The notes below the pieces were generated by a model. It did not search any database, was not told the origin of the DNA, and saw nothing but the letters and a program-made list of their open reading frames with translations. Positions 31,795 through 39,665 of a stretch of 39,665 nucleotides of DNA are shown here, piece by piece. Every line of letters starts with the position of its first letter. Within the stretch, counting starts at the first letter, position 1. This stretch comes from an unicellular cyanobacterium SU3 (GTDB lineage: Bacteria > Cyanobacteriota > Cyanobacteriia > Cyanobacteriales > Microcystaceae), in the NCBI GenBank assembly GCA_002172675.1, contig NETF01000191.1:1-39665 (forward strand), in the 5' to 3' direction. Made by a program: the position numbers and the translations under genes.

Positions 31795-33948
31795 ATGATT
31801 GATTACAACGAAGTTATTGCGACCGAATTATCTTTAAGGCAGCAACAAGTTAATAATACCCTTGAATTATTAATTGAAGGGGCAACTGTTCCTTTTATTG
31901 CACGTTATCGTAAGGAAAAAACCAGCTCATTAAATGAAACTCAAATTAGGGATATTTGGGAACGCTACACTTATTTAACTGAGTTAGAAAAACGAAAAGA
32001 AACGATTTTAGAATCAATTAAAAGTCAAGATAAATTAACCGATAAATTACAGCAAAAAATAGAAGCTTGTTTATCGAAAACAGAACTAGAAGACTTATAT
32101 TTACCCTATAAACCGAAACGAAGAACAAAAGCTACGATCGCCAGAGAAAAAGGCTTAGAAAACTTAGCAGAGTCAATCAAATCTCTCAATCATCCTAACG
32201 CTAAACCTCAATCTTTAGAAACATTAGCACAAGACTATATTTCAACCGAAAAAGGAGTAAATACCGTCGAAGAAGCGTTAAAAGGTGCATCGGATATTTT
32301 AGCTGAAGAAGTAGCAGAAAAAGCAAATTTAAGGGCTTATCTAAGAGACTATTTAATGCAAGAAACTGTCTTTATTTCTAAAATTAAAAAAGATTATCCT
32401 GAAGGCAGCACAAAATACGAAATGTATCGAGAGTTTCAGGCAAGTGTCACTAAAATTGCCCCTCATAATGTCTTAGCTTTATTTAGGGGTGAAGCCGAAA
32501 AAATTATTTCTCTTGAGATTGATTTTGATGAAGATTTTGTACTTACTTATCTAGAAAACCAAGAAATTAAAACTAAAAATAAACAAATAAAATCCTTTTA
32601 TCAAGAGATGCTTAAAGATTCATTTAACCGTTTAATTAAACCTTCTTTACTCAGAGAAGTTAGAGGAGATCGAAAAAATTGGGCTGATATAGAATCCATT
32701 AATACCTTTGAAATTAACTTAAGAGAATTATTGTTATCTCCCCCTGCAGGAATGCAGCCAACTTTAGCTATTGATCCAGGGTTTCGTACAGGATGTAAGG
32801 TAGTCATTTTATCAGAAACCGGTCAATTTTTAGAGTATCAAGCTATCTTTCCCCATAGTGGAGATAGTAAACAAAAAGAAGCAAAAAATGTCCTAGGAAA
32901 ATTGATTAAAAAGTATAATATTAAATTAATTGCGATTGGAAATGGAACTGCTTCTAGGGAAACCGATCAATTTGTTGGAGAAGTAATTAAACCATTAGAA
33001 AATAAACCTATTAAAGTGATTGTAAATGAGTCCGGTGCATCTATTTATTCAGCGAGTGAGATAGCAAGGGAAGAATTTCCAGACTTAGATATTACTGTTA
33101 GAGGTGCCATTAGTATTGGTAGAAGATTACAAGATCCTTTAGCAGAATTAGTTAAAATTGATCCTAAATCGATTGGTGTAGGACAATATCAACATGATGT
33201 CGATCAAAAATTATTAAAAAAGAACCTAGAGAAAACAGTCGAAAGTTGTGTTAATTATGTCGGTGTTGATCTCAATACTGCGTCTAAACAACTCCTAATC
33301 TTTGTATCAGGGATAACCCCAACTATTGCCAATAATATAGTTAATTACCGCGATAAAAATGGAAGATTTAAGAACAGAAAAGAACTGTTGAAAGTATCTA
33401 AATTAGGACCAAAAGCTTTTGAACAAGCAGCCGGCTTCTTGAGAATTAGAGGTGGAAAAAACCCCTTAGATAATACCGCAGTGCATCCAGAAAGTTATGA
33501 ATTAGTAGAAACGATTATTAAACAATTAGGGGTATCATTAACTGATATTAATAGAGTAAGCGATCGCTTAAAGTCTCTAGATTTAAACACCTTTGTAACC
33601 GATACTATTGGTTTACCTACCTTAGAAGATGTTATCACAGAATTAGAAAAACCAGGACGAGATCCTAGAGAAGAATTTAAGTATGCAACCTTCAAAGAAG
33701 GGGTGACAGAAATTACTGATTTAACTGAAGGAATGATACTAGAAGGGGTTATTACTAATGTAGTTAATTTTGGCGCATTTGTTGATATTGGAGTCCATCA
33801 AGACGGATTAATTCATATTTCTCAACTCGCTAATTATTTTGTTAGTGATCCCAAAGAGGTTGTCAAAGTGGGGGAAGTTGTCAAAGTGAAAGTGTTAGAA
33901 ATTGATGAGAAATTAAAACGAATTAGTTTATCGATGAAAGAAGTTTAA
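31795..33948 (+). CDS. tex: Tex-family RNA-binding transcription accessory protein
   Basis: 717 residues in the standard order: helical N-terminal region (ATVPFIARYRKEKTSSLNE), YqgF/RNase H-like domain (PTLAIDPGFRTGCKVVIL at about 323-340), helix-hairpin-helix motifs (VDLNTASKQLLIFVSGI and NRKELLKVSKLGPKAFEQAAGFLRI), and a C-terminal S1 domain (EGMILEGVITNVVNFGAFVDIGVHQDGLIHIS at about 643-675). It binds RNA and affects transcription. Start ATG at 31795, 6 bp after the Uma2 stop. Confidence 0.95.
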   Translation: MIDYNEVIATELSLRQQQVNNTLELLIEGATVPFIARYRKEKTSSLNETQIRDIWERYTYLTELEKRKETILESIKSQDKLTDKLQQKIEACLSKTELEDLYLPYKPKRRTKATIAREKGLENLAESIKSLNHPNAKPQSLETLAQDYISTEKGVNTVEEALKGASDILAEEVAEKANLRAYLRDYLMQETVFISKIKKDYPEGSTKYEMYREFQASVTKIAPHNVLALFRGEAEKIISLEIDFDEDFVLTYLENQEIKTKNKQIKSFYQEMLKDSFNRLIKPSLLREVRGDRKNWADIESINTFEINLRELLLSPPAGMQPTLAIDPGFRTGCKVVILSETGQFLEYQAIFPHSGDSKQKEAKNVLGKLIKKYNIKLIAIGNGTASRETDQFVGEVIKPLENKPIKVIVNESGASIYSASEIAREEFPDLDITVRGAISIGRRLQDPLAELVKIDPKSIGVGQYQHDVDQKLLKKNLEKTVESCVNYVGVDLNTASKQLLIFVSGITPTIANNIVNYRDKNGRFKNRKELLKVSKLGPKAFEQAAGFLRIRGGKNPLDNTAVHPESYELVETIIKQLGVSLTDINRVSDRLKSLDLNTFVTDTIGLPTLEDVITELEKPGRDPREEFKYATFKEGVTEITDLTEGMILEGVITNVVNFGAFVDIGVHQDGLIHISQLANYFVSDPKEVVKVGEVVKVKVLEIDEKLKRISLSMKEV

Positions 33949-34403
33949 CCCATATAAAGAATGATTAGAAGGAAACTGTTATTGCGAGGAGGCAAAACTG
34001 TGACCAAAGGTTTTATAGATTGCTTCGGGGGTATAATGACAATAAATCAAGCTATAGTAGTCGTTCACACCCCTCGCAATAACAATCAAGAAATGTTATT
34101 ATTTCTTAGTATTTAACTATTAAATCTTTATCTCTGAAAGTAAAAATTAACTTTTATAAACAAAACCACAAAATTTAATCAATCATTCGTTAACCTAGAA
34201 GTAGGGAGTGACTCAAGGGACGGCGTCATCTCATGGTCTAGACTGATGAGATTCACTCTTATTTCTAAATATTATTAGAGTGTTTTTCCCTATGTCTAAA
34301 GTTAGAACAGTCGAGATTAATTAGTATAAGAAGTATAGCTTGTGAATTTGATAATTGAATAACCTTTTAAAATTTGGACAAAAAAGAAGAAAAGCGAGAG
34401 TAA
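33949..34403. repeat. Intergenic region with a 12-bp inverted repeat element
   Basis: GTTATTGCGAGG (33978-33989) and CCTCGCAATAAC (34072-34083) are perfect inverted repeats about 106 bp apart, which looks like a small non-coding element. The remainder is AT-rich; no gene seen. Confidence 0.6.
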
Positions 34404-34622
34404 ATGATGAATAATAGCCAATTACTTGAAAAAAATGCTTACAAACCTATTGAGACACGCAATGGTGATAAATATGAAAATCAACACGAAAGCAGTCTTT
34501 ATTTAGAAAATCGGCCAGTTTGTCCCTGTTGTTCTTATCACTTACTACGTCATATTAGTTTAGAAGGGATTTACTGGTATTGTAGTCACTGTCATCAAAA
34601 AATGCCCCCGGCACATCACTAA
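34404..34622 (+). CDS. Small zinc-ribbon-like protein
   Basis: 72 residues. The C-terminal half has CPCC and CSHC pairs about 20 residues apart (VCPCCSYHLLRHI, YWYCSHCHQKMP), the layout of a small zinc ribbon. The N-terminal half is polar. Function unknown; possibly nucleic-acid or protein binding. GAAGAAAAGCGAGAG lies upstream. Confidence 0.7.
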   Translation: MMNNSQLLEKNAYKPIETRNGDKYENQHESSLYLENRPVCPCCSYHLLRHISLEGIYWYCSHCHQKMPPAHH

Positions 34623-34796
34623 CTTTTCTAACTAAATTGATAAGTTAAAACTTATTTCTTTCGATAGAAGTTATAAATATTATCTCTTGTTTAAATAAGA
34701 GATAGATATGAGTAAAAAGGAGATAATCAAATTATTTTGCTAGAAAAAACCCTAACATAAAGGCAAAAATTACAGACTATTAAGAGTCTTCCTTTC

Positions 34797-34913
34797 ATGA
34801 TAAGACTTTTAGTAATTGATAGTTTGAATGAAAGGGATAAATTTACCAAGCAACGAATTCTCATCGAGAGATTAGAAAATAAATTCAACATTCGTTTCGA
34901 TATTCAATTTTAA
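34797..34913 (+). CDS. Possible 38-residue protein upstream of the glycosyltransferase
   Basis: ATG 34797 to TAA 34913: IRLLVIDSLNERDKFTKQ, then RILIERLENKFNIRFDIQF. It ends 21 bp before the glycosyltransferase start and has balanced codon use, so it may be a real small protein or a leader peptide. I do not recognise it. The rest of the 34623-34934 gap shows nothing. Confidence 0.35.
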   Translation: MIRLLVIDSLNERDKFTKQRILIERLENKFNIRFDIQF

Positions 34914-34934
34914 AAATAGATAGGAAGTTTGATA

Positions 34935-36038
34935 ATGAAAATTGCCCAAATTGCTCCGTTAGCCGAATCCGTTCCCCCGACTGCTTATGGCGGTATTGAA
35001 TTAGTCATTAGTTTATTAACCGATGAATTAGTTCGGCGAGGCCATGATGTCACCTTATTTGCTACAGAAGACTCTCAAACCTTAGCCAACCTTGTACCTG
35101 GGGCAAAAACCGGACTTCGTCGTTTGAATCTGAGTCCCGAAGAATGTATGGTTTACCTAGAGATGCAATTAAGTCGGGTATTCGAGCGGGCCGATGAATT
35201 TGATCTGATTCATTCTCACGTCGGTCAAGATGCACTGCCTTTTGCTGAATTGATTAACACTCCGACAGTCCATACCATTCACGGTTATTTCCCTGCCTTG
35301 AGTAAGAAATTGTTTGAGCAGCATCCTCATCAAAACTTTGTCAGTATTTCTGAGGCGCAACAGGACTATATCAAAGAATTAAATTATGTCAGGACTGTAT
35401 ATAATGCGATCGACATTGATCAATATAACTTTCACCCTGAACCCGATACCCCACCTTACTTGGCCTTTTTAGGTCGAATGTCTAAATGTAAAGGGCCTCA
35501 TGTTGCCATTGAAATTGCCAAACGGGTCGGTATTCCCCTAAAAATAGCGGGGAAAATCGATCACCTTAATGAAGACTTTTACTACAAAACCGTCGAACCT
35601 TTAATTGACAATGAACAGATTATTTTCGTCGGAGAATTGACTAGCAAAGAAAAAAATCAATTTTTAGGCGGGGCCTTAGCAACCCTATTCCCCATCAGTT
35701 GGAATGAACCCTTTGGTTTAGTAATGATTGAATCAATGATTTGCGGAACCCCCGTTATTGCCAGTATCAATGGCTCAACCCCCGAAATTATGGTAGACCG
35801 TAAAACCGGTTTCTTGTGTGACGAGGATGACATCGAAGGAATGTGTGCAGGGGTGTGTCGTATTAGTGAGATCAACCGTGAGGATTGTCATCGTCATGTT
35901 ATCAACAACTTTAGCGTTAAACGCATGGTAGATGGTTACGAACAAGTTTACGAACAATTACTCAAACAATCATCCTCTAAAAATGAGAATGTGTTATCGA
36001 TGGTGTCCAACGTAGTGAATGAACTATCAGCCAAGTAG
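34935..36038 (+). CDS. Glycosyltransferase family 4 (GT-B)
   Basis: A 367-residue retaining glycosyltransferase. N-terminal half: KIAQIAPLAESVPPTAYGGIE with the Gly-rich loop, DLIHSHVGQDALP, and VHTIHGYF. C-terminal half: YLAFLGRMSKCKGPHVAIEIAKR (nucleotide-sugar binding) and the EPFGLVMIESMICGTPVIA acid-base motif (E-x7-E). Donor and acceptor unknown; the neighbouring debranching-type gene suggests glucan or compatible-solute metabolism. Start chosen at ATG 34935 (AGGAAG upstream) over TTG 34929. Confidence 0.9.
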   Translation: MKIAQIAPLAESVPPTAYGGIELVISLLTDELVRRGHDVTLFATEDSQTLANLVPGAKTGLRRLNLSPEECMVYLEMQLSRVFERADEFDLIHSHVGQDALPFAELINTPTVHTIHGYFPALSKKLFEQHPHQNFVSISEAQQDYIKELNYVRTVYNAIDIDQYNFHPEPDTPPYLAFLGRMSKCKGPHVAIEIAKRVGIPLKIAGKIDHLNEDFYYKTVEPLIDNEQIIFVGELTSKEKNQFLGGALATLFPISWNEPFGLVMIESMICGTPVIASINGSTPEIMVDRKTGFLCDEDDIEGMCAGVCRISEINREDCHRHVINNFSVKRMVDGYEQVYEQLLKQSSSKNENVLSMVSNVVNELSAK

Positions 36039-36201
36039 ATGTTAAGTGAAGTTATGTTAAGGTCGTGTCACTTCAACCCGCGACAAACTTAACTTTGTAT
36101 ACAGGATAAGGACATTGGTTGAAGCAATGATTAGTTAGAGTTGATGTTCTTCTCCTCCCCATCCTATGCACCGATGAGGTTGATTTTCTATAAATTTTGA
36201 A

Positions 36202-38493
36202 ATGAGTGAACAAGCTATCAACAATACTAAAGACAAACAACCCCTGAAACTTCTAAATCTCGGTGGTAGAACCTTTGCCCCCTCCGAACAAGTTCCCATT
36301 CCCGAATGGCCTTGTACGACCACCCAACGAATGCAACCGACGTTAACCCTCAAAGATGATGATTTATTCTTAATTACAGATCAATTAGGGAATATTAGCG
36401 GTTGCCAACCGAATCACGCTCATCTCAGTTTAGGACTCCTTTGCAAAGATACCCGTTTTCTCAGTCGCTTAGAATTGCAAATAGAAGGACAGGCACCGAT
36501 TTTGCTCAGTAGTACCGCTAGACAAGGGTTTGCCCTATCTGCTTTATGTGCGAATCCCTACATTGAAGGGAAAATTGAAGCCGAAACCATTGGTGTTGAG
36601 CGAAATATTGTCTTACAAGGGGCGTTATTTGAAGAATTAACCCTAACCAATTACAACACCGAACCAGTTGACTTTGAGATTAGTGTCAGTTTTGATGCTG
36701 ATTTTATTGACTTATTTGTCATTCGCGGGGCTGTTCGCCACGCCAACGGAACCATTATGCGTTTGGTGGGCAAAAGCGAGATGGATTTTAATCATGCTTC
36801 CCACGATATTCACGGCGTTGTCCAAGAAACCGGAGAATTAACCTTAGCTTATCAAGGGTTAGATGGGATTTTAATGGAATCTCGTATCCGCTTTGATCAC
36901 CGTCAACCCGACTATTTTAAAGGTTATACCGCTATTTGGCGCATACAATTAAACCCCCACGAAACTCAGTCGGTTGGTTATTGTTTACAGCCCTATATTG
37001 ATGGTCAATTAGCCTCTGCTGTTAGTCCTCCTGCTAACCTGAAACAAGCCTTAGCAGCCGAATTAAGCGAAGAACAAAAATGGCGCGATCGCGCTACAAA
37101 AATCCGCACTGATAACCAAGAGTTAAACTTAATTATTGAACGGGCTGAAGAAGATATCTATCTGTTAGGTCAAACCTTTGGCGAGGGGAAAGTTCTCTCT
37201 GCCGGGGTTCCTTGGTTTTCTACGTTATTTGGTCGTGATTCGATCATTGCAGCAGCCCAAACCCTGATCTTTTCCCCAGAAATTGCCCGTGACACCCTAT
37301 TAACTTTAGCAGCTTATCAAGGTCAAATTGACAACGAATGGCGAGAGGAACAACCTGGTAAAATTCTCCACGAAATTCGTTTCGGAGAAATGGCCCGATG
37401 TGGAGAAGTTCCCCATACCCCTTATTACGGGACGGTGGATGCTACGCCATTATGGATATTATTGTATGCTCAATACTATAGCTGGACCCATGACGATGAA
37501 CTCCTAAAGGGACTCTGGGATAATGCCTTAAAGGCCATGGACTGGATTGATCGCAACTGTAAAGAAACCGGTTATCTTGGCTATCAGTGCAAGTCCCCAG
37601 GAGGTTTAGAAAACCAAGGATGGAAAGATTCGGCCAATTGTATTGTGGATAGTCAAGGCCGTTTAGCAGAAGGTAATATCTATCTTTCAGAAGTGCAAGG
37701 CTATGTCTATGGGGCAAAAATGGCTTTGAGTGGGTTGGCGAGATTGAGAAAAGAGCATGATTTAGCTAATCGGTGGGAAAAAGAAGCCCATGACTTGAAA
37801 ATTCGCTTTAATGAGGATTTTTGGTTGCCTGAAGCAGAATATATTGCCCTGGGATTGAATGATGACGGTAAACCCATTGATAGTATTACCTCGAACCCTG
37901 GTCATTGTTTAGGGTTGGATATTTTGTTACCAGAAAAAGCCCAAAGTGTGGCCGAACGGTTGCAGGGTCCAGACTTATATAGTGGTTGGGGAATTCGTAC
38001 CCTTAGCAGTCTGTCTCCTGCTTATAACCCGATGGGATACCATTTAGGGTCTGTTTGGCCCCATGATAACGGTATCATTGCGGCCGGTTTGCGATCGCTG
38101 AATCGGGTGGAACAGTCCCTAGAATTAGCCCAGGGAATTATTGATATGACGGTTCATCAGCCTTATTTGCGTCCCCCTGAACTGTTTTGCGGTTATACTC
38201 GTCTTCCTAATAGCAGTCCGGTGCGATATCCAGTCGCTTGTACGCCTCAAGCTTGGGCAACCGGAACGATTTTCCAATTTTTGCAGATTATGGCTAATTT
38301 AATCCCTGATGCTGCTAATAATTGTTTATACATTGTTCATCCTTCTTTGCCAGATTCAATTCAATTTTTATGTTTAGAAAACCTGAAAATTGGTCAAACG
38401 TTATTAGATTTGGAGTTTGAACGGTCGGGTAATGCGACCGCTTGTCGGGTGGTTCGTAAACGGGGTAATTTAAGGGTGATTATTGAAGCTTGA
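36202..38493 (+). CDS. Amylo-alpha-1,6-glucosidase / glycogen debranching-type enzyme
   Basis: 763 residues. An N-terminal beta domain (LKDDDLFLITDQLGNISG through FDADFIDLF) matches the GDE_N_bis family, and a C-terminal six-hairpin glycosidase domain runs from about 290 to 750 (WFSTLFGRDSIIAA, DATPLWILLYAQYY, GYHLGSVWPHDNGIIAAGL). It probably hydrolyses alpha-glucosidic branches. In the same orientation as the GT4 gene, with a 163-bp gap. Start ATG at 36202. The stop runs directly into an IS605-type hairpin. Confidence 0.92.
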   Translation: MSEQAINNTKDKQPLKLLNLGGRTFAPSEQVPIPEWPCTTTQRMQPTLTLKDDDLFLITDQLGNISGCQPNHAHLSLGLLCKDTRFLSRLELQIEGQAPILLSSTARQGFALSALCANPYIEGKIEAETIGVERNIVLQGALFEELTLTNYNTEPVDFEISVSFDADFIDLFVIRGAVRHANGTIMRLVGKSEMDFNHASHDIHGVVQETGELTLAYQGLDGILMESRIRFDHRQPDYFKGYTAIWRIQLNPHETQSVGYCLQPYIDGQLASAVSPPANLKQALAAELSEEQKWRDRATKIRTDNQELNLIIERAEEDIYLLGQTFGEGKVLSAGVPWFSTLFGRDSIIAAAQTLIFSPEIARDTLLTLAAYQGQIDNEWREEQPGKILHEIRFGEMARCGEVPHTPYYGTVDATPLWILLYAQYYSWTHDDELLKGLWDNALKAMDWIDRNCKETGYLGYQCKSPGGLENQGWKDSANCIVDSQGRLAEGNIYLSEVQGYVYGAKMALSGLARLRKEHDLANRWEKEAHDLKIRFNEDFWLPEAEYIALGLNDDGKPIDSITSNPGHCLGLDILLPEKAQSVAERLQGPDLYSGWGIRTLSSLSPAYNPMGYHLGSVWPHDNGIIAAGLRSLNRVEQSLELAQGIIDMTVHQPYLRPPELFCGYTRLPNSSPVRYPVACTPQAWATGTIFQFLQIMANLIPDAANNCLYIVHPSLPDSIQFLCLENLKIGQTLLDLEFERSGNATACRVVRKRGNLRVIIEA

Positions 38494-38497
38494 CACT

Positions 38498-38518
38498 CCC
38501 ACGCCTAGAAGTCGTGGG
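38498..38518 (+). mobile_element. IS200/IS605-type end hairpin (remnant)
   Basis: CCCACG (38498-38503) / CGTGGG (38513-38518) with loop CCTAGAAGT, followed by ATTCTT. CCTAGAAGTCGTGGGATTC-like sequence is the usual right end after tnpB genes. No transposase is present here, so it is a leftover end or serves as the terminator of the debranching gene. Confidence 0.6.
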
Positions 38519-38623
38519 ATTCTTTCCTCACAGACTCTTATCTAGCCAATCAAGGATTGACCCCGATAGAACGTCTCCGAAAGCATTTTCATTCACGGGC
38601 TGTCCGACCGCTACTATGTAACT

Positions 38624-38769
38624 GGAAGCATAACTTTGCCATTAGAGGAAGCATAACTTTGCCACAACAAGGTCTAAAATCACTGTTTTACGCTGAACAT
38701 CTTAAACCATTTTTGATTGAAAAGAAGCATAACTTTGCCGTAAGTTTTTAATGGAAGCATAACTTTGCC
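38624..38769 (+). repeat. Four copies of GGAAGCATAACTTTGCC
   Basis: Copies at 38624-38640, 38647-38663, 38724-38739 (first G replaced by A) and 38753-38769, all in one orientation. The spacing is uneven (23, 77 and 29 bp). No gene is supported in 38519-38804; a frame there (38557-38751) is made mostly of these repeats. Confidence 0.85.
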
Positions 38770-38804
38770 ACGAGTTATAATAGTGTTGTAAGTGCGGACA
38801 TCCC

Positions 38805-39182
38805 TTACTTATTAGGCGATGAACGATACTGAAGAAAAGTAAGGTGATTAAACTGGGCTAATAATTGTTGCTCAATTTTCGAGATTACTTCGTAGCGATC
38901 GCACTCAATCCAAAAGACTTCTATCTTTGATTCTGCACTCTGTACTGCTACTTCGGTCTCAAATTGCTGTATTTTTTCCAAAAAATTCAAATCATCAAAT
39001 CTTTTCTTTAAGTTGGTACTGGAACCTATGTAAGCAAATTGGGCAAAATTGGTTACTAGAAACGCTCCCATTGTTTCAGGTAAGCGATCGCATTCTGTTA
39101 GCGGTAAAGACTGGATTGGAGAAATAACAAATTTATCATTTAAAGTTTGAGTTTGCCGAAGTTTAAAGTTTATTTTTGCCAC
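38805..39182 (-). CDS. GIY-YIG-like nuclease-fold protein
   Basis: 125 residues from a GTG. GAFLVTNFAQFAYIGSSTNLKKRFDDL is the GIY-YIG core (the first motif as AFLV, the second as YIGSS, with the Arg in KKRF). The C-terminal part (IEVFWIECDRYEVISKIEQQLLAQFN) has the conserved Glu and Asn. Family members occur near restriction genes in cyanobacteria; here a fragment of hsdR lies just upstream. The frame is open further upstream (to about 39268, RFLDNDFIRVLEDW) but has no start, so the N terminus is uncertain and may be lost. Confidence 0.7.
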   Translation of the reverse strand: MAKINFKLRQTQTLNDKFVISPIQSLPLTECDRLPETMGAFLVTNFAQFAYIGSSTNLKKRFDDLNFLEKIQQFETEVAVQSAESKIEVFWIECDRYEVISKIEQQLLAQFNHLTFLQYRSSPNK

Positions 39183-39250
39183 CCAATCTTCTAAAACCCT
39201 AATAAAATCGTTATCTAAAAATCTTAAAACACCTCTTTTTTCAAGTTTGA

Positions 39251-39550
39251 TTAGGCAATTTCTTTAAGAGAATAATCAGCCTTTTGATTAAATGCTTTTA
39301 CCAAAGCTACAATTTCATCTGCTGCATCGTCGTCAAACACCCCATCCAGCCCTTCGTCGTGAATATCGGTAAACGGCGGTTCGTAAAGTAAACCTGGATT
39401 CATTACGCCGTTCTGAGTTAGGTAATCGATGATGTTCTCAACAAAGCGAATTTGGTTGCCACTAAAGTTACCACCCTCCAGGTATTTGGCAAAGGCAGCT
39501 TTGGCAGCGTTACGATCTAGTCCAACGATCTGACGGATAAATGGTTTAAA
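39251..39550 (-). pseudogene. hsdR: C-terminal fragment of HsdR (type I restriction subunit R)
   Basis: On the minus strand the frame reads FKPFIRQIVGLDRNAAKAA, then FVENIIDYLTQNGVMNPGLL, YEPPFTDIHDEGLDGVF and ends DYSLKEIA-TAA (stop 39251-39253). This is the end of the type I R subunit. An in-frame TAG at 39551-39553 and unrelated sequence beyond 39555 show the gene is cut off, leaving 99 residues. No ATPase or nuclease domain is present. Confidence 0.85.
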
Positions 39551-39665
39551 CTATAATCAAAATTAATTAAAAGCTGATTAATTAGTTCATTTGTTTTGCT
39601 ATTAGTAAATAAGGACAAAAAAAGCGACAAAAACTGCCTCAGCAGTTTAGAAAGATTGACAACTA

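Noticed and set aside
38557-38751. 64-residue protein.
   Set aside because: Its sequence is mostly the direct repeat translated (KHNFA recurring) and it has no Shine-Dalgarno.
38624-38769. CRISPR array.
   Set aside because: Units are only 16-17 bp, the spacing is irregular (6 to 60 bp of spacer), and no cas genes are near.

Overview
The window is chromosomal DNA of an oxygenic cyanobacterium of low GC content. It carries petC-petA (cytochrome b6f Rieske protein and cytochrome f), psbV (PSII cytochrome c550), hemE, a GUN4-domain protein, a Ycf52-like acetyltransferase and many HIP1 octamers (GCGATCGC). The gene set and the load of repeats and introns fit a unicellular Crocosphaera/Cyanothece-type genome; that assignment is inference.

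Layout. Positions 1-2.8 kb hold a small membrane protein, a toxin-antitoxin pair, a host-attachment/baeRF-type protein and pgeF. From 2.8 to 6.7 kb lie prs and, 68 bp upstream of its start codon and in the same orientation, a complete group II intron (about 3903-6683) with an RT-maturase-HNH protein. From 6.8 to 10.6 kb come tRNA-Arg, hemE, an Rpn/PD-(D/E)XK protein and a TIR-coiled coil-GUN4 fusion, the three proteins in tandem on the minus strand. From 10.8 to 14.1 kb is a zinc ABC transporter (znuA-znuC-znuB) with a HI1419/HI1420-type toxin-antitoxin module between znuC and znuB; its toxin is broken by an amber codon. From 14.1 to 22.9 kb are photosynthesis and housekeeping genes: petA, petC, psbV, rhomboid, KtrB/TrkH, Pmp3, a Ser/Thr kinase and 5-formyl-THF cyclo-ligase.

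From 23 to 28.8 kb is a defence island: an orphan Dnd-associated protein 4, an ORF without a normal start, and a type II restriction-modification system. The D12-class adenine methyltransferase of that system is split by a second group II intron (24267-26723) exactly in the codons for its KWAGGK motif. Joining the exons restores a full methyltransferase whose stop overlaps the restriction endonuclease start. The intron protein has an in-frame amber between maturase and HNH domains, and a GC-rich palindromic insertion in its RT domain.

From 28.9 to 38.5 kb are a GNAT protein, tRNA-Pro, a NatD/LivH-type permease, pterin-carbinolamine dehydratase, a Uma2 pseudogene, Tex, a small zinc-ribbon protein, a GT4 glycosyltransferase and a glycogen-debranching-type glucosidase. 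The last kilobase has an IS605-type end hairpin, a four-copy 16-17 bp repeat, a GIY-YIG protein and a C-terminal fragment of HsdR.

The points most worth a second look are the TIR-GUN4 fusion beside hemE, the intron in the methyltransferase signature codons, and the tandem duplication with compensatory changes inside the first intron. Several genes are broken by a single stop codon, which suggests relaxed selection on accessory genes.
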